A stretch of 64,000 nucleotides of DNA from Deferribacteres bacterium (lineage in GTDB: Bacteria; Zhuqueibacterota; Zhuqueibacteria; Zhuqueibacterales; Geothermadaptataceae): contig JACKDF010000011.1 in assembly GCA_020633655.1 (NCBI GenBank), forward strand, positions 1 to 64,000, in the 5' to 3' direction. The notes under the pieces are model-generated. The model had not been told where the DNA came from. It did not search any database and saw nothing but the letters and a program-made list of their open reading frames with translations. Positions 16,810 to 25,381 of the stretch are shown here, one piece after another. How positions within the stretch are numbered: position 1 is the stretch's first letter; each line of letters starts with the position of its first letter. Made by a program: the position numbers and the translations under genes.

Positions 16810-18024
16810 ATGACTTCCAGACAACGCGTAATCACTACTTTGCGCCACGAAGAACCCGATAAAGTCCCCATCGATTTGGGTGGTATGGCCTCCACTAGCA
16901 TTATGGCGATTGCTTACAATAAACTGAAGCAGCACCTTGGATTCCCGAAGACGCCTACACGCATTTCTGACATGAGCCAGCAGCTCGCAGAAGTGGAAAA
17001 AGAAATCCTCGACTATTTTGAAGTGGATGTCATTTCCCTCGAAAATTCATTTCATGCGGATGGTGCACATTGGATTGATTGGCCATTGCCCAATGGTTCG
17101 CCGGCAAAAATACATAAGTCAAACGCGCCTGAATGGCGTGAGGGCCGCTGGGTGCTGATGGACGGCAGCCGCATTGCGGCACAAATGCCACCATCCTGTT
17201 TGTATTTTGAATCCTGCAATCCGCCGCTGGGAAAGGCGACCTCCGAAAAAGAGTTGCAAGACTACCCATGGTCCTATTTCACCGATGAAAAATTGCGTCA
17301 GCTCGAGGAGAAAGCAAAGAGGCTGTTTTATGAAACGGATTATGCCATTATGGGCAATTTCGGCGGCAGCATCGTGGAAGCTGCTGAATGGTTGCGCGGC
17401 TGGTCGAACTTTATGCTTGATCTCATCGCAAATCCCGATTTTACTTTTGTTGTGCTGGAAAAATTGACGCAGGTGCATCTGAAAAATCTGCAAGGTTATT
17501 TGCAGGCGGTGGGTCCGTACATTCAGATTATTCAAATGGGTGACGATCTCGGTGCGCAGAATGCGCCACAGTTTTCACCGGATCTGTACCGGGAATTGGT
17601 GAAACCCTTTCACAAACAGATTTATCAGTACGCACGACGCCACGCTGACGCCAAGGTTTTTTTGCACAGTTGTGGTTCCATTTATGATTTTATCCCCGAT
17701 CTCCTCGATGCCGGTGTCGAAATTCTCAATCCGGTGCAATTCACTGCTGCAAAAATGGATGCGCAGCGATTAAAGCAGGAATTCGGGGACCGGATCACAT
17801 TTTGGGGTGGGGGTGTGGACACACAACACGTTTTGCCGTACGGCACACCCGAAGAGGTCGCTCGTCAAGCCGATGAGCAGATTCAAATATTCGCACCGGG
17901 TGGCGGCTTCGTTTTTTCCGCTGTACACAACATTCAAGCCAATGTGCCGGTGGAGAATATTCTGGCGCTGTTTGCGGCTGCGAAACGTGGCAGGGATTAT
18001 CCAGTGGGTTTAGACAAGACCTGA
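16810..18024 (+). CDS. Uroporphyrinogen decarboxylase-family protein (not HemE)
   Basis: The protein is about 404 residues. It starts like URO-D-superfamily members (MTSRQRVITTLRHEEPDKVP) and contains the zinc-type motif FLHSCGSIYDFIPDLLDAG and FWGGGVDTQHVLPYGTPEEV. HemE's RQAGRY signature is absent, so haem synthesis is unlikely. Relatives of this type act on methyl groups of methylated compounds with corrinoid proteins, but no corrinoid protein is adjacent. In-frame starts at 16786 (TTG) and 16795 are possible; 16810 fits homologues best. The substrate is unknown. Confidence 0.82.
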   Translation: MTSRQRVITTLRHEEPDKVPIDLGGMASTSIMAIAYNKLKQHLGFPKTPTRISDMSQQLAEVEKEILDYFEVDVISLENSFHADGAHWIDWPLPNGSPAKIHKSNAPEWREGRWVLMDGSRIAAQMPPSCLYFESCNPPLGKATSEKELQDYPWSYFTDEKLRQLEEKAKRLFYETDYAIMGNFGGSIVEAAEWLRGWSNFMLDLIANPDFTFVVLEKLTQVHLKNLQGYLQAVGPYIQIIQMGDDLGAQNAPQFSPDLYRELVKPFHKQIYQYARRHADAKVFLHSCGSIYDFIPDLLDAGVEILNPVQFTAAKMDAQRLKQEFGDRITFWGGGVDTQHVLPYGTPEEVARQADEQIQIFAPGGGFVFSAVHNIQANVPVENILALFAAAKRGRDYPVGLDKT

Positions 18025-18326
18025 TTCAATCTAAAATGATTTGGCTATGTTAAATGATCAATCTGAATTAAACCATGATTTATAGCCCCAAAAAATAAAA
18101 TTTAGTCTAACGCAGAGCCGCCGTGAAGCAGAGTTACGCAGAGAAAAAAATTTAATAAAGTCTGCGAATCTCTGCGCTTCTGCGTATAAAAAATTCCATT
18201 TTTTTGGCTCGTAATTCAGATCTTTCCTGAAACAGCGCGAATGATTTTTAACATGAATCCATCCAGGATGATAACCATGAAGGTAGAAAATTTTTAATCG
18301 GATTCATGTTGTATGCTGGCATTAAT
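18025..18326. other. Convergent intergenic region with inverted repeats
   Basis: No gene is seen. It holds the nested palindrome at 18061-18221 and a second perfect 11-base inverted repeat, AACATGAATCC (18250-18260) with GGATTCATGTT (18300-18310). Confidence 0.6.
18061..18221. repeat. Nested palindromic element with CGCAGAG core
   Basis: Outer arms ATCTGAATTA (18061-18070) and TAATTCAGAT (18212-18221) are exact inverse complements. Inside them are A/T-rich arms beginning AGCC and ending GGCT. Inside those, ACGCAGAG-type repeats (18110, 18136) face TCTGCG-type repeats (18161-18185). It could fold into one long hairpin. Related ACGCAGAG intergenic repeats are common in many environmental genomes. 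Confidence 0.6.
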
Positions 18327-19451
18327 TCAAACCCGGTAAACCCGTCCCTTCCATTTTACTTCTTTCCCAAAAAAGAAAAAAGGCACCATTAACAGACTGT
18401 AGAATACTGTGAAAAATGGATACAGCCAGGCATGATCCAGCATCCTGTGGTGCTGTAATTTGTCTCGAATTGATTTGAGAATGAGCAAGTCGGCAAGAAA
18501 AACAATACCCGCACTAAAGAAACCGGTCATAAATTTACCCGCTGCGAACAGTAAAAACGGCAGCAGCTTACCAGCGAAACCGAGGATAATTATCCCTTTT
18601 GCAATTAACGAGACATCCTTGCCGCCTGTCGCCCAGCGTTTTCTTTGGATGAGAAAGCTATGTAAATCAGGTGAAGGTGCACTTGAAACAAGCATTTTTT
18701 TGTTGGCACAAAGTTTTATCTGTTTTCCATCGAGCTGCAGTGCACGCATGAGTGCGAAATCTTCCACAAGACTGAATCCGATTTTCTCATAGCCTCCGAT
18801 GGCAAAATACGCCTCACGTCGGAAACTCATGTTGTTGCCGATAATGCTGAGGGGAAAACCCAGGTCTGCTGCTGCGCTTCCGCTTCCCAACAAATACAGC
18901 CAGTCGTGCGCCTGCATTTGGTAAAACAGGCGCTTCTCATCCTCCGTTTTGGTGGTGATTGTGATGCCACCAACCATAGCCGTTTGCTCGTCGTAATGTC
19001 CGATATGCGCTTGCAGCCACGTTGGTGGCAGACTGCAATCGGCATCTGTGATTGCGATGAATTTACCTTTCGCCTGTAAGATCGCGTTGTGCAACGCATT
19101 GGCTTTGCCGTTGAGATTGGGATATTTTTTCTCTGGTGAGATGACGTGTAAATGGGGCAATGCCGCTTGTTGTGCTTCGGCGATTTTACGGGTTTGGTCG
19201 ATGGAACCATCATCGATGAGAATGATTTCCAGAAGATGGGCGGGGTAATCGAGCATTTTCAGGCTGGTGAACAAGGCGGGTAAATTTTCTTCTTCGTTAC
19301 GGGCAGCAATGACAAGGCTGACGGTTGGTAACTCTGACGTATCTTTTGCTGTCGCCTCCTTCTGTCTGCGGATACTGAAGATAATCAACGCACTCAGAAG
19401 GACGTAGAGGACGATTATCAACGCGGAGAGATAAATCCAGAACTCAGCCAT
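18327..19451 (-). CDS. Membrane-anchored family 2 glycosyltransferase
   Basis: The 374-residue protein has an N-terminal membrane helix (about 5-28), a GT-A domain and C-terminal helices (about 285-360). Catalytic landmarks are VIAARNEEENLPALF, LIDDGSIDQTRKIAEAQ, the metal site ITDADCSLPPTW, the acceptor-site VEDFALMRALQLDGK and QRKRWATGG, a QxxRW-type motif of processive enzymes. It probably adds or polymerises sugars at the cytoplasmic face. It overlaps the upstream, related glycosyltransferase by 8 bases (ATGGCTGA), so the two are translationally coupled. The product is unknown and the donor cannot be read from sequence. Confidence 0.87.
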   Translation of the reverse strand: MAEFWIYLSALIIVLYVLLSALIIFSIRRQKEATAKDTSELPTVSLVIAARNEEENLPALFTSLKMLDYPAHLLEIILIDDGSIDQTRKIAEAQQAALPHLHVISPEKKYPNLNGKANALHNAILQAKGKFIAITDADCSLPPTWLQAHIGHYDEQTAMVGGITITTKTEDEKRLFYQMQAHDWLYLLGSGSAAADLGFPLSIIGNNMSFRREAYFAIGGYEKIGFSLVEDFALMRALQLDGKQIKLCANKKMLVSSAPSPDLHSFLIQRKRWATGGKDVSLIAKGIIILGFAGKLLPFLLFAAGKFMTGFFSAGIVFLADLLILKSIRDKLQHHRMLDHAWLYPFFTVFYSLLMVPFFFFGKEVKWKGRVYRV

Positions 19452-20628
19452 GATTCAGTTCTTCTGTGGTGATGGCAAACTCATCTCCGCGCCAGGTAAA
19501 CTTGCTGAAAGTCCCCATAAACCCAAAGAGTACGATATAAAACGGATGCAGTAGAGCAGTGGGGAGGTAGTATTTTAATAAATCGCGGTTTCGATAAATT
19601 TTCGCGACCTTGTTTAGAAAACGCCATTCAAAGATGGATTTGACCAGCCAGGCGAGCAGGGAAGCGAATGCAAAAGCGGTGAATCCTGCCAGCAGGGCGG
19701 GTAAACTTACTGCGAGTAGAACATTGAAAAGGTACACGGCGACCAGAAGCATGACAAAGGGCAAAGCATAATGAGCTCCCTTTCCGGCGTAGCGAATACG
19801 TTGGTTCCAAAACGCCCGCCATGTGGAGGGCGCGGCCGCAGGAACGAAGGCCTCCGGTGACAAGCCATAGGACCAGGTGCCAATTTTCTGTTCCGCAACT
19901 TTGAGAATAAATAAGTCGTCATCACCGGAAATCCAGTGGCGAATGCCGTCGAAGCCTTTGGCGCGTTGGTACGTACGACGCCGGTAGCTCAGGTTACAGC
20001 CAGCGGCCGTTGCCGGAGTGCCAAGTCCGGCGGAGGCTGCCGCCACGGCAGCAACGGAGAAAAATTCCAGCGACAGCATTTTTTGCAGGAATTTGGGCAT
20101 TGGTTTATCGAAACGGTACGGGGAATAACCTATAACGCCGGCGCTTTCTTCTTTGTAACACGCCAACGTCGCATGAATCCAGGTTGGCGGTGGACTGCAA
20201 TCGGCGTCGGTGAGCAGGATGATTTCACCGTGGGTGGCACGAATCGCCATGTCCAGCGCGCGCTTTTTTGGAGCGAAATCTTTGATCTGATCGCGCACAT
20301 GCAGAACTTTGAGATACGGCATCCGTTCTTTCGCAGCTTGCAAAAGTGCAACGGAGTTATCCGATGAACGGTCGTCAACGATGCATATTTCCAGTTTTTC
20401 CTGCGGGTAATCCAATTGCTGCAGGTGCTGGAGCAAACGGGGTAGATTGCGTTCCTCATTGCGTGCTGCGATAATGACTGAGACGGTAGGCAGGTTCTGG
20501 CCGGAAAATTCAGAGGATTCTTCTAGTAAGGTTTTTTGTAAATTGCTGAACCCTTTCCCCAGAAGAATAAGCGCACCACAATATCCTAAAAGAAAAAGTG
20601 TTAAAAATGTCAAACCAAAGATGAGCAT
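19444..20628 (-). CDS. Membrane-anchored family 2 glycosyltransferase
   Basis: The 394-residue protein has the same plan as its neighbour: an N-terminal helix (about 2-24), a GT-A domain and several C-terminal helices. Motifs are VSVIIAARNEERNLPRLL, CIVDDRSSDNS, LTDADCSPPPTW and ISGDDDLFILKVAEQKIG. The later motif reads NQRIRYAGKG, so the tryptophan of QxxRW is replaced by tyrosine. The pair probably arose by duplication and may act in one pathway. GGAG sits 5 bases before the ATG. An upstream repeat-rich gap separates it from the Wzi-like gene. Confidence 0.87.
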   Translation of the reverse strand: MLIFGLTFLTLFLLGYCGALILLGKGFSNLQKTLLEESSEFSGQNLPTVSVIIAARNEERNLPRLLQHLQQLDYPQEKLEICIVDDRSSDNSVALLQAAKERMPYLKVLHVRDQIKDFAPKKRALDMAIRATHGEIILLTDADCSPPPTWIHATLACYKEESAGVIGYSPYRFDKPMPKFLQKMLSLEFFSVAAVAAASAGLGTPATAAGCNLSYRRRTYQRAKGFDGIRHWISGDDDLFILKVAEQKIGTWSYGLSPEAFVPAAAPSTWRAFWNQRIRYAGKGAHYALPFVMLLVAVYLFNVLLAVSLPALLAGFTAFAFASLLAWLVKSIFEWRFLNKVAKIYRNRDLLKYYLPTALLHPFYIVLFGFMGTFSKFTWRGDEFAITTEELNHG

Positions 20629-21103
20629 TTATTCTCCGTGAGCCGTTAAGTGTTTCAGAGTTCTTATCGTTCGTAGTCCGGAGTTTACTCTGAAAATCGC
20701 GTCTCGAATAAGCGGAACTATGAACTTTTGTAACTATTCAGTTAATCGGGCATTCCGGCATTCCACCCGTAAACAACGTGAGCTCCTGCCAGAAGGATGT
20801 GGTGATTGAATAGTACCACTTTGGCAGATTAAATTGAAAGAGAGCGAGTTTAACCCTGACAGCGCTCCAAGTCCTGTCGAGACTGTCGAAAAACATGCAA
20901 ATTCGGACGTTGAGCTTGCCGAAGGGCCCGAATTCGAGCGTGGAACCGGGCGTTTCGACACTTCGACTTTACTCAGTGCAGGCATGCTCAACGTCCGGTT
21001 TATCCCTTTTTCAACAGTCTCGTCAAGGTTGTTTTTCCTCATACCCATATTGTAGGGAAAACTCGAATCTGCAAGATCAGTAATAGTTACAAATTTTTTC
21101 ATT
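20629..21103. other. Intergenic region with a large palindromic repeat
   Basis: This gap of 475 bases precedes the glycosyltransferase operon. The central part (20873-21026) is a nested inverted repeat. No gene or RNA is recognised. Confidence 0.6.
20873..21026. repeat. Dispersed CTGAGC/GTCGAAG-type repeat, copy 2 (nested palindrome)
   Basis: Outer arms GAGACTGTCGAAAAA (20879-20893) and TTTTTCAACAGTCTC (21007-21021) match at 14 of 15 positions. Inner arms CGGACGTTGAGC (20904-20915) and GCTCAACGTCCG (20986-20997) are perfect. The right half shares 29 of 31 bases with the copy at 5287. Confidence 0.7.
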
Positions 21104-22678
21104 TTAGTACCTGATTTGCATGTAGAAAAAACCTTCTCTTCGCCAGCCATCGGCTCCAGCCTGCAAGGCACGATTGTGCAGGTAACTGAATGTTAGATCA
21201 AATCCAAAAAAGACATCACGCTTGAATTGCTGGCGCAAAGCTAAACCAAATTCAGAGGTTTTTTCAACAATGCCGGCAAGAAAATTTTTGTGCTTGCCGT
21301 TGAGCTCGTAGGAATGCTGATCGAAAATAGAGCCAGCGCCTTTGCGTTTGTACGCATAACGTATTTCCCAACGGCTGTCGTGGTGCGGTTGGTAGTTTAT
21401 CACTGCTCGTACCCGGTCGGCGTTTGGGCCAAGCTGTGATCCAATACTTTCACCGTAATGCGTGTAGCTGAGGGCGCTATCGTTGTGGGTATAAACCCAC
21501 GGATCGATGCGGGTGTAAGTGGTTTTCAGTTCAAATTCCGAAAAATGAAAGGGTGCAACCCAGTGAAATCCACCGTTGACGGCTAATTTATTGCCCCAGT
21601 ACGTCCCAAGGGGATAATCGCTGGAAAAATCATCGACAAAAACTTCCAGAAAAGCACGCACGCCCGGACGAAGGAAATAAACCAGATCACCTCCGAGAGT
21701 GTTGTTGTCGAGATCGCCGAGCTGATGCTCCATGACGTGATAAGGCAAAATTGGATTGAGATAACTCCATTCACGGTCCCGATTGCCGTAAACCAGGGTT
21801 TCGTAAAAGGCAAGATTTATGGATTTCCCAAGGCGAAAATCCAGACGGTGACCGACGAGATAACGTTGCACGTCGACGCCGCTGAGGTTGCCGTGAAACC
21901 AGGTAAAACGCAGTTTTTTGAGATCGAAATTGAGGCGAAGCATATCCATAGGTCGGTCTATAAGCCTGAGCGAAAGTCGGTAATCAAGGCCGGCACCCCA
22001 GCTCAGGTAATCCCGTCCGGCGAGAAAATGGAACCGGCCAAAGGATCCGGCAAGGTAACCGGTCGCCTGATCGGTGAAGGAACTCTCGCCAACACGAATA
22101 CTGATTGTGCCCCGGTCGACGTTGAACTGTTCTGCTTCGTTTTTGCCACGAACCATGGTGTTCAAGGCGTGGGCGCCGAATCCCAGGTTTTTGGTAAACA
22201 TGCCGCGTAAATCGCCACCGAGAGTGCTTTCGCTGATATTTTCCTCGGGCATGTCAAAATCCTGGCGCAGAAAGCGAAAATTTTGTGTGAAATCCAAATC
22301 GAAAAAGAACTGCATATCGCCTTCGGTGTGGCGGTAAATATGGCGATCATGATCGCGAGTGAGTGGTTCGCCAATTTGTGGATCGGTGAATTCCTGCAGC
22401 ATTTGCCGGGCAAGGGCAGCATCGGCCCGGGAAAGGTGCTCTTTTTTATCTATGATTTGCCAAAGCAGAGTTCGGATTGTGGTACGGGAAAGTGGCAGAA
22501 GACGTAATTCATAGGAAGAGAATAGTTGCAGGGTCTCCGCTTTCTGCAACAGGGAATAAACCTGATGATCCACTGGTACTGTTGCTGTTTGTGCATGTGC
22601 TGTTAAGTGCAATATTGGGGAGGAAAGAGCCGCTGCCAATGCGAAATGAAGGAATCGTTGCTGGAAGAAAATCCTCAT
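21104..22678 (-). CDS. Wzi-like capsule assembly/outer-membrane beta-barrel protein
   Basis: The protein is 524 residues with a signal peptide (about 1-29, ending TAHAQ). The rest alternates beta-strands typical of an outer-membrane barrel and ends in FFYMQIRY, with an aromatic/basic end usual for barrel insertion. LAGRDYLSWGAGLDYRLSL, YGNRDREWSYLNPILPYH and the N-terminal region VDHQVYSLLQKAETLQLF resemble Wzi-type proteins that tether capsular polysaccharide. The start ATG overlaps the stop of the ubiE gene as ATGA, so it is coupled. The nearby glycosyltransferases make a surface-polysaccharide role plausible, by inference. Confidence 0.78.
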   Translation of the reverse strand: MRIFFQQRFLHFALAAALSSPILHLTAHAQTATVPVDHQVYSLLQKAETLQLFSSYELRLLPLSRTTIRTLLWQIIDKKEHLSRADAALARQMLQEFTDPQIGEPLTRDHDRHIYRHTEGDMQFFFDLDFTQNFRFLRQDFDMPEENISESTLGGDLRGMFTKNLGFGAHALNTMVRGKNEAEQFNVDRGTISIRVGESSFTDQATGYLAGSFGRFHFLAGRDYLSWGAGLDYRLSLRLIDRPMDMLRLNFDLKKLRFTWFHGNLSGVDVQRYLVGHRLDFRLGKSINLAFYETLVYGNRDREWSYLNPILPYHVMEHQLGDLDNNTLGGDLVYFLRPGVRAFLEVFVDDFSSDYPLGTYWGNKLAVNGGFHWVAPFHFSEFELKTTYTRIDPWVYTHNDSALSYTHYGESIGSQLGPNADRVRAVINYQPHHDSRWEIRYAYKRKGAGSIFDQHSYELNGKHKNFLAGIVEKTSEFGLALRQQFKRDVFFGFDLTFSYLHNRALQAGADGWRREGFFYMQIRY

Positions 22679-23397
22679 GCCACGGTTCCCGTATGCAGTG
22701 CCACAGTACCCATATTTAATAAACGGTAATTCACCGAAGACATCCCCGCTTGTTGCATGCGCGATTGCAATTCATCGGCAGAAATGAAAATATCGACGGA
22801 TTTGGGAAGATAGGTGTAGGCTTCACGATCGCCGGCGACGAGGCCACCGAGCAGAGGAACAATACTGTGAAAATAAAATCGGTAAAACGGCTTCAGGAGG
22901 GGTTTGTTAAAGGGTGTAATCTCCAATATGACAACCTTGCCCTGTGGACGAACAACCCGCACCATTTCCTGAATAAATTTATCGATGTTCGTGACATTCC
23001 GCATGACAAAACCCGTTACTGCGGCATCGAAGGCATTGTCGGCAAAGGGCAGGGCCATACCGTCAGCTGCGGTAAAAATTGGATTTAAAGCCCCGTTTTT
23101 TTTCTGCTGGCCGATGCGCACCATCTCTGTGCTAAAATCTGCTGCTACCACGAGCTGGGGCTCGACTTTCAACGCATCGAAAGAGAGATCGCCCGTACCG
23201 CAGCCAAGATCGAGTAATTTTCCTCCTTTACTGAGTCCTGTTGCAGCAATGGCCAATTTGCGCCAACGCACGTCCTGGCCAAAGGTCATAAGCCTGTTCA
23301 TCAGATCGTATTTTGCGGAAATACGATCAAACATCGTGCGCACATAGTGGGATTTTTCCTGGGGATTTTCAAATTGGGCTATGTTTTTATCGGTCAT
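22675..23397 (-). CDS. ubiE: Demethylmenaquinone methyltransferase (UbiE/MenG)
   Basis: The protein is about 240 residues. Signatures are MFDRISAKYDLMNRLMTFGQ, the SAM-binding LDLGCGTGDLSFDALK, and FADNAFDAAVTGFVMRNV followed by VVRPQGKVVILEITPFNKP. It methylates demethylmenaquinone (or the ubiquinone precursor) in quinone synthesis; no other quinone genes are nearby. Start codons at 23397 and 23424 are both possible; neither has a good ribosome site and 23397 best fits family length. Its stop overlaps the wzi-like start by the ATGA tetramer, an unusual functional pairing. Confidence 0.9.
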   Translation of the reverse strand: MTDKNIAQFENPQEKSHYVRTMFDRISAKYDLMNRLMTFGQDVRWRKLAIAATGLSKGGKLLDLGCGTGDLSFDALKVEPQLVVAADFSTEMVRIGQQKKNGALNPIFTAADGMALPFADNAFDAAVTGFVMRNVTNIDKFIQEMVRVVRPQGKVVILEITPFNKPLLKPFYRFYFHSIVPLLGGLVAGDREAYTYLPKSVDIFISADELQSRMQQAGMSSVNYRLLNMGTVALHTGTVA

Positions 23398-23851
23398 ATT
23401 TTTTTTATGTATTCCAACGTGCATAATTCATAAATACCAAAATTTGTGGCTGTGTCAAAACATACTTTCAGTAAATAAATAGGCAATTCAATGCAGGAGT
23501 ATTTATGAGCCTGTGAGGGTAAGCGGAGCATAGCGACCGCAAGTCAATTCCCCTTCTGGAAGGGATGGGCCCGACAGGGCTCGGGGTAGCTTAGATTCGA
23601 GCGTAATAATTCCTGAGACAGAGTGAAACCTGCGCCGAATCCACCCCCTTCGACGAGCCCAGGACACCGGCGATCACGAAAAAATACTTCGCTTTTTTCG
23701 CTGATCTGTCCCCGCTCGAGCGGGAATTTTAAAAAAAATCCTACATACATAGAATTGTATAAATATTCAAAAAGTGTTTTTCTAATACTGCCCCATCGCT
23801 AATTCTACCTAATCCATAAATGAACCAGGCTAAGTGAGTTGGTTTCGAAAC
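23398..23851. other. Intergenic region with compact GC-rich palindromes
   Basis: No gene is supported. GC-rich sequence (about 23515-23730) sits between AT-rich flanks and holds CCCTT-AAGGG, GCCC-GACA-GGGC and a perfect CCCGCTCGAGCGGG palindrome (23711-23724). A 68-codon minus-strand frame across it looks like translated repeat. Confidence 0.55.
23549..23724. repeat. Mosaic of short GC-rich palindromes
   Basis: Three small palindromes sit within 180 bases and contrast with the AT-rich surroundings. The arrangement resembles dispersed intergenic repeat blocks of environmental bacteria. No second copy occurs in this window. Confidence 0.4.
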
Positions 23852-25369
23852 TTATTTTCCAAGGCGTGCGGCTTGCAGGGCCAGTTGCAAAGAATCTTGC
23901 ATGCTCGTGTAAACTGAGTCACCGTAAAAAGAAGCCAGAATCTGCTCATGCATGTCAAACCAGGCTACGACATCGGCGAGGTGCAGGGCGTCGTTGCTGG
24001 AATCCGCAGCCTGCAGGTAAAGCTCGGCTAAATTTTCAATGATATGCGGCCGGTACATACTTGAATCCGCTGTAGTTTCAAGAAAATTTTCCCAGAGTTT
24101 TATTCTGTTTGCAATGGAAGGAATTCTGTCCTGTTTGCGCAGGGTGGCAGCATAAGGATTTAGCGCGTGTGGTGAGCGCATTGTTACCGTCATGGCACCG
24201 GAAACTTCTTCTCTCTTTTCCGATAAACCATGCGTCTGCAGTTCGAATTCCGGTTCAATTGAACCATTCCTGTGAGCCAGCCTGGAATGTCCATTTAATA
24301 GCGCGGTATCTATTTTGTCAGCGACTATGGGTACGCCGTTTCCCGTATTTGCGCTGTCGGGCACTGCTTTGGTGCTACTCGCCTCTGTTGTGTTCGTGAA
24401 TATGGGTAATGTGGAATTTTGTATAATTTGAGGAGATGTTATTTGCTGCAATGCCGGTTTGTATAAATTCCATAAAAAGAAGCTTGCAACAGCGACAACC
24501 AAGGCAAAAGCAGTGCGCCAAACTGGTCTAAATTTAATGGATTTTGTATTGTCCAGCGGTTGTTGCGGAGCCTGTTCATTCCGGAGTTCCTGACGCAGAT
24601 ATTGAAGGACGTGCCGGCGTCGCGAAGCAAGTTTTGCACTCTCATTGCTTACTGTCGCAAGGGCATTGCGCACCATCATATCCACCAGGCGCACCTGATC
24701 GAGAAAATGATGCAGGTTAGCGGAATTCTCAAAATTTTTGGAGATTTTTGGGGCGTATTTTTTTAATTCAAGCAGGTCGGGGTGGGCAAGAATTATTTTC
24801 TGCTCCTCGACATCAATGTGTTCCGGATTGGCAATGAGGCGTTTTTTATACAAACTGTTGTAGATGAGTTGTCGGCCTTCGGCTAAATGGGAAAAAACAT
24901 CGCTTTGACGGATGCGCAAGCTTATGGCGATGTCCTCGTAGTGCATCGCGCCAACGATGCGAAAATGAAGCACAATTTGTTGCTGCAGTGGCAATGATTG
25001 AAAAAGATTTACAATGTATGCTTCCTGTTCATCCCGGGAGAATGTCAGGCGCATTCTCTTTTTTTCTTTTTGCGCCGCAGAAGCCGCTTCTTCAAATATG
25101 ATACGTCCCAGGATTGGGACAAATTCCCTGTGGCTGTCGAGACGATCACGAATTTGAATAAACCGGTGAAAGGCATGCTTAAGAATGTTATTGGAATCGA
25201 TATTGGGACCGAGCATACAGGCAAGCAGATTGTAAAAATAGGTGTGCGTTTGCGTAAGCAGATCGTCCAAAACTTCGAAATCGCCTTTCTGCAAACGAAC
25301 CAGAAGCAGACGCTGTGTCTGGCGTTGTATAAGATTTTCGATATTTTCTAAATGGTGTACTATGGGCAT
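23852..25369 (-). CDS. Sigma-70-family-like protein with transmembrane anchor and periplasmic tail
   Basis: The protein is 505 residues. Residues about 25-105 resemble ECF sigma region 2 (DFEVLDDLLTQTHTYFYNLL, then FHRFIQIRDRLDSHREFVP). Residues about 115-175 resemble region 4, with a helix-turn-helix: LFQSLPLQQQIVLHFRIVGA and HYEDIAISLRIRQSDVFSHL. A charged helical segment (about 215-270), one transmembrane helix (about 283-302) and a roughly 200-residue, presumably periplasmic tail with low similarity to anything I recognise complete it. A sigma-like module tied to the membrane suggests self-contained sigma/anti-sigma signalling; this is inference, and the sigma domains are diverged. It starts 12 bases after the TPR gene. 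Confidence 0.62.
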   Translation of the reverse strand: MPIVHHLENIENLIQRQTQRLLLVRLQKGDFEVLDDLLTQTHTYFYNLLACMLGPNIDSNNILKHAFHRFIQIRDRLDSHREFVPILGRIIFEEAASAAQKEKKRMRLTFSRDEQEAYIVNLFQSLPLQQQIVLHFRIVGAMHYEDIAISLRIRQSDVFSHLAEGRQLIYNSLYKKRLIANPEHIDVEEQKIILAHPDLLELKKYAPKISKNFENSANLHHFLDQVRLVDMMVRNALATVSNESAKLASRRRHVLQYLRQELRNEQAPQQPLDNTKSIKFRPVWRTAFALVVAVASFFLWNLYKPALQQITSPQIIQNSTLPIFTNTTEASSTKAVPDSANTGNGVPIVADKIDTALLNGHSRLAHRNGSIEPEFELQTHGLSEKREEVSGAMTVTMRSPHALNPYAATLRKQDRIPSIANRIKLWENFLETTADSSMYRPHIIENLAELYLQAADSSNDALHLADVVAWFDMHEQILASFYGDSVYTSMQDSLQLALQAARLGK

Positions 25370-25381
25370 AACGTTAAAATT

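Noticed and set aside
16810..18024. Annotation as uroporphyrinogen decarboxylase HemE.
   Set aside because: The HemE RQAGRY signature is absent; the family match is to the wider URO-D superfamily.
23544..23750. A 68-codon minus-strand frame in the intergenic gap.
   Set aside because: It runs through GC-rich palindromes, has no ribosome site and shows no protein-like character beyond repeat translation.
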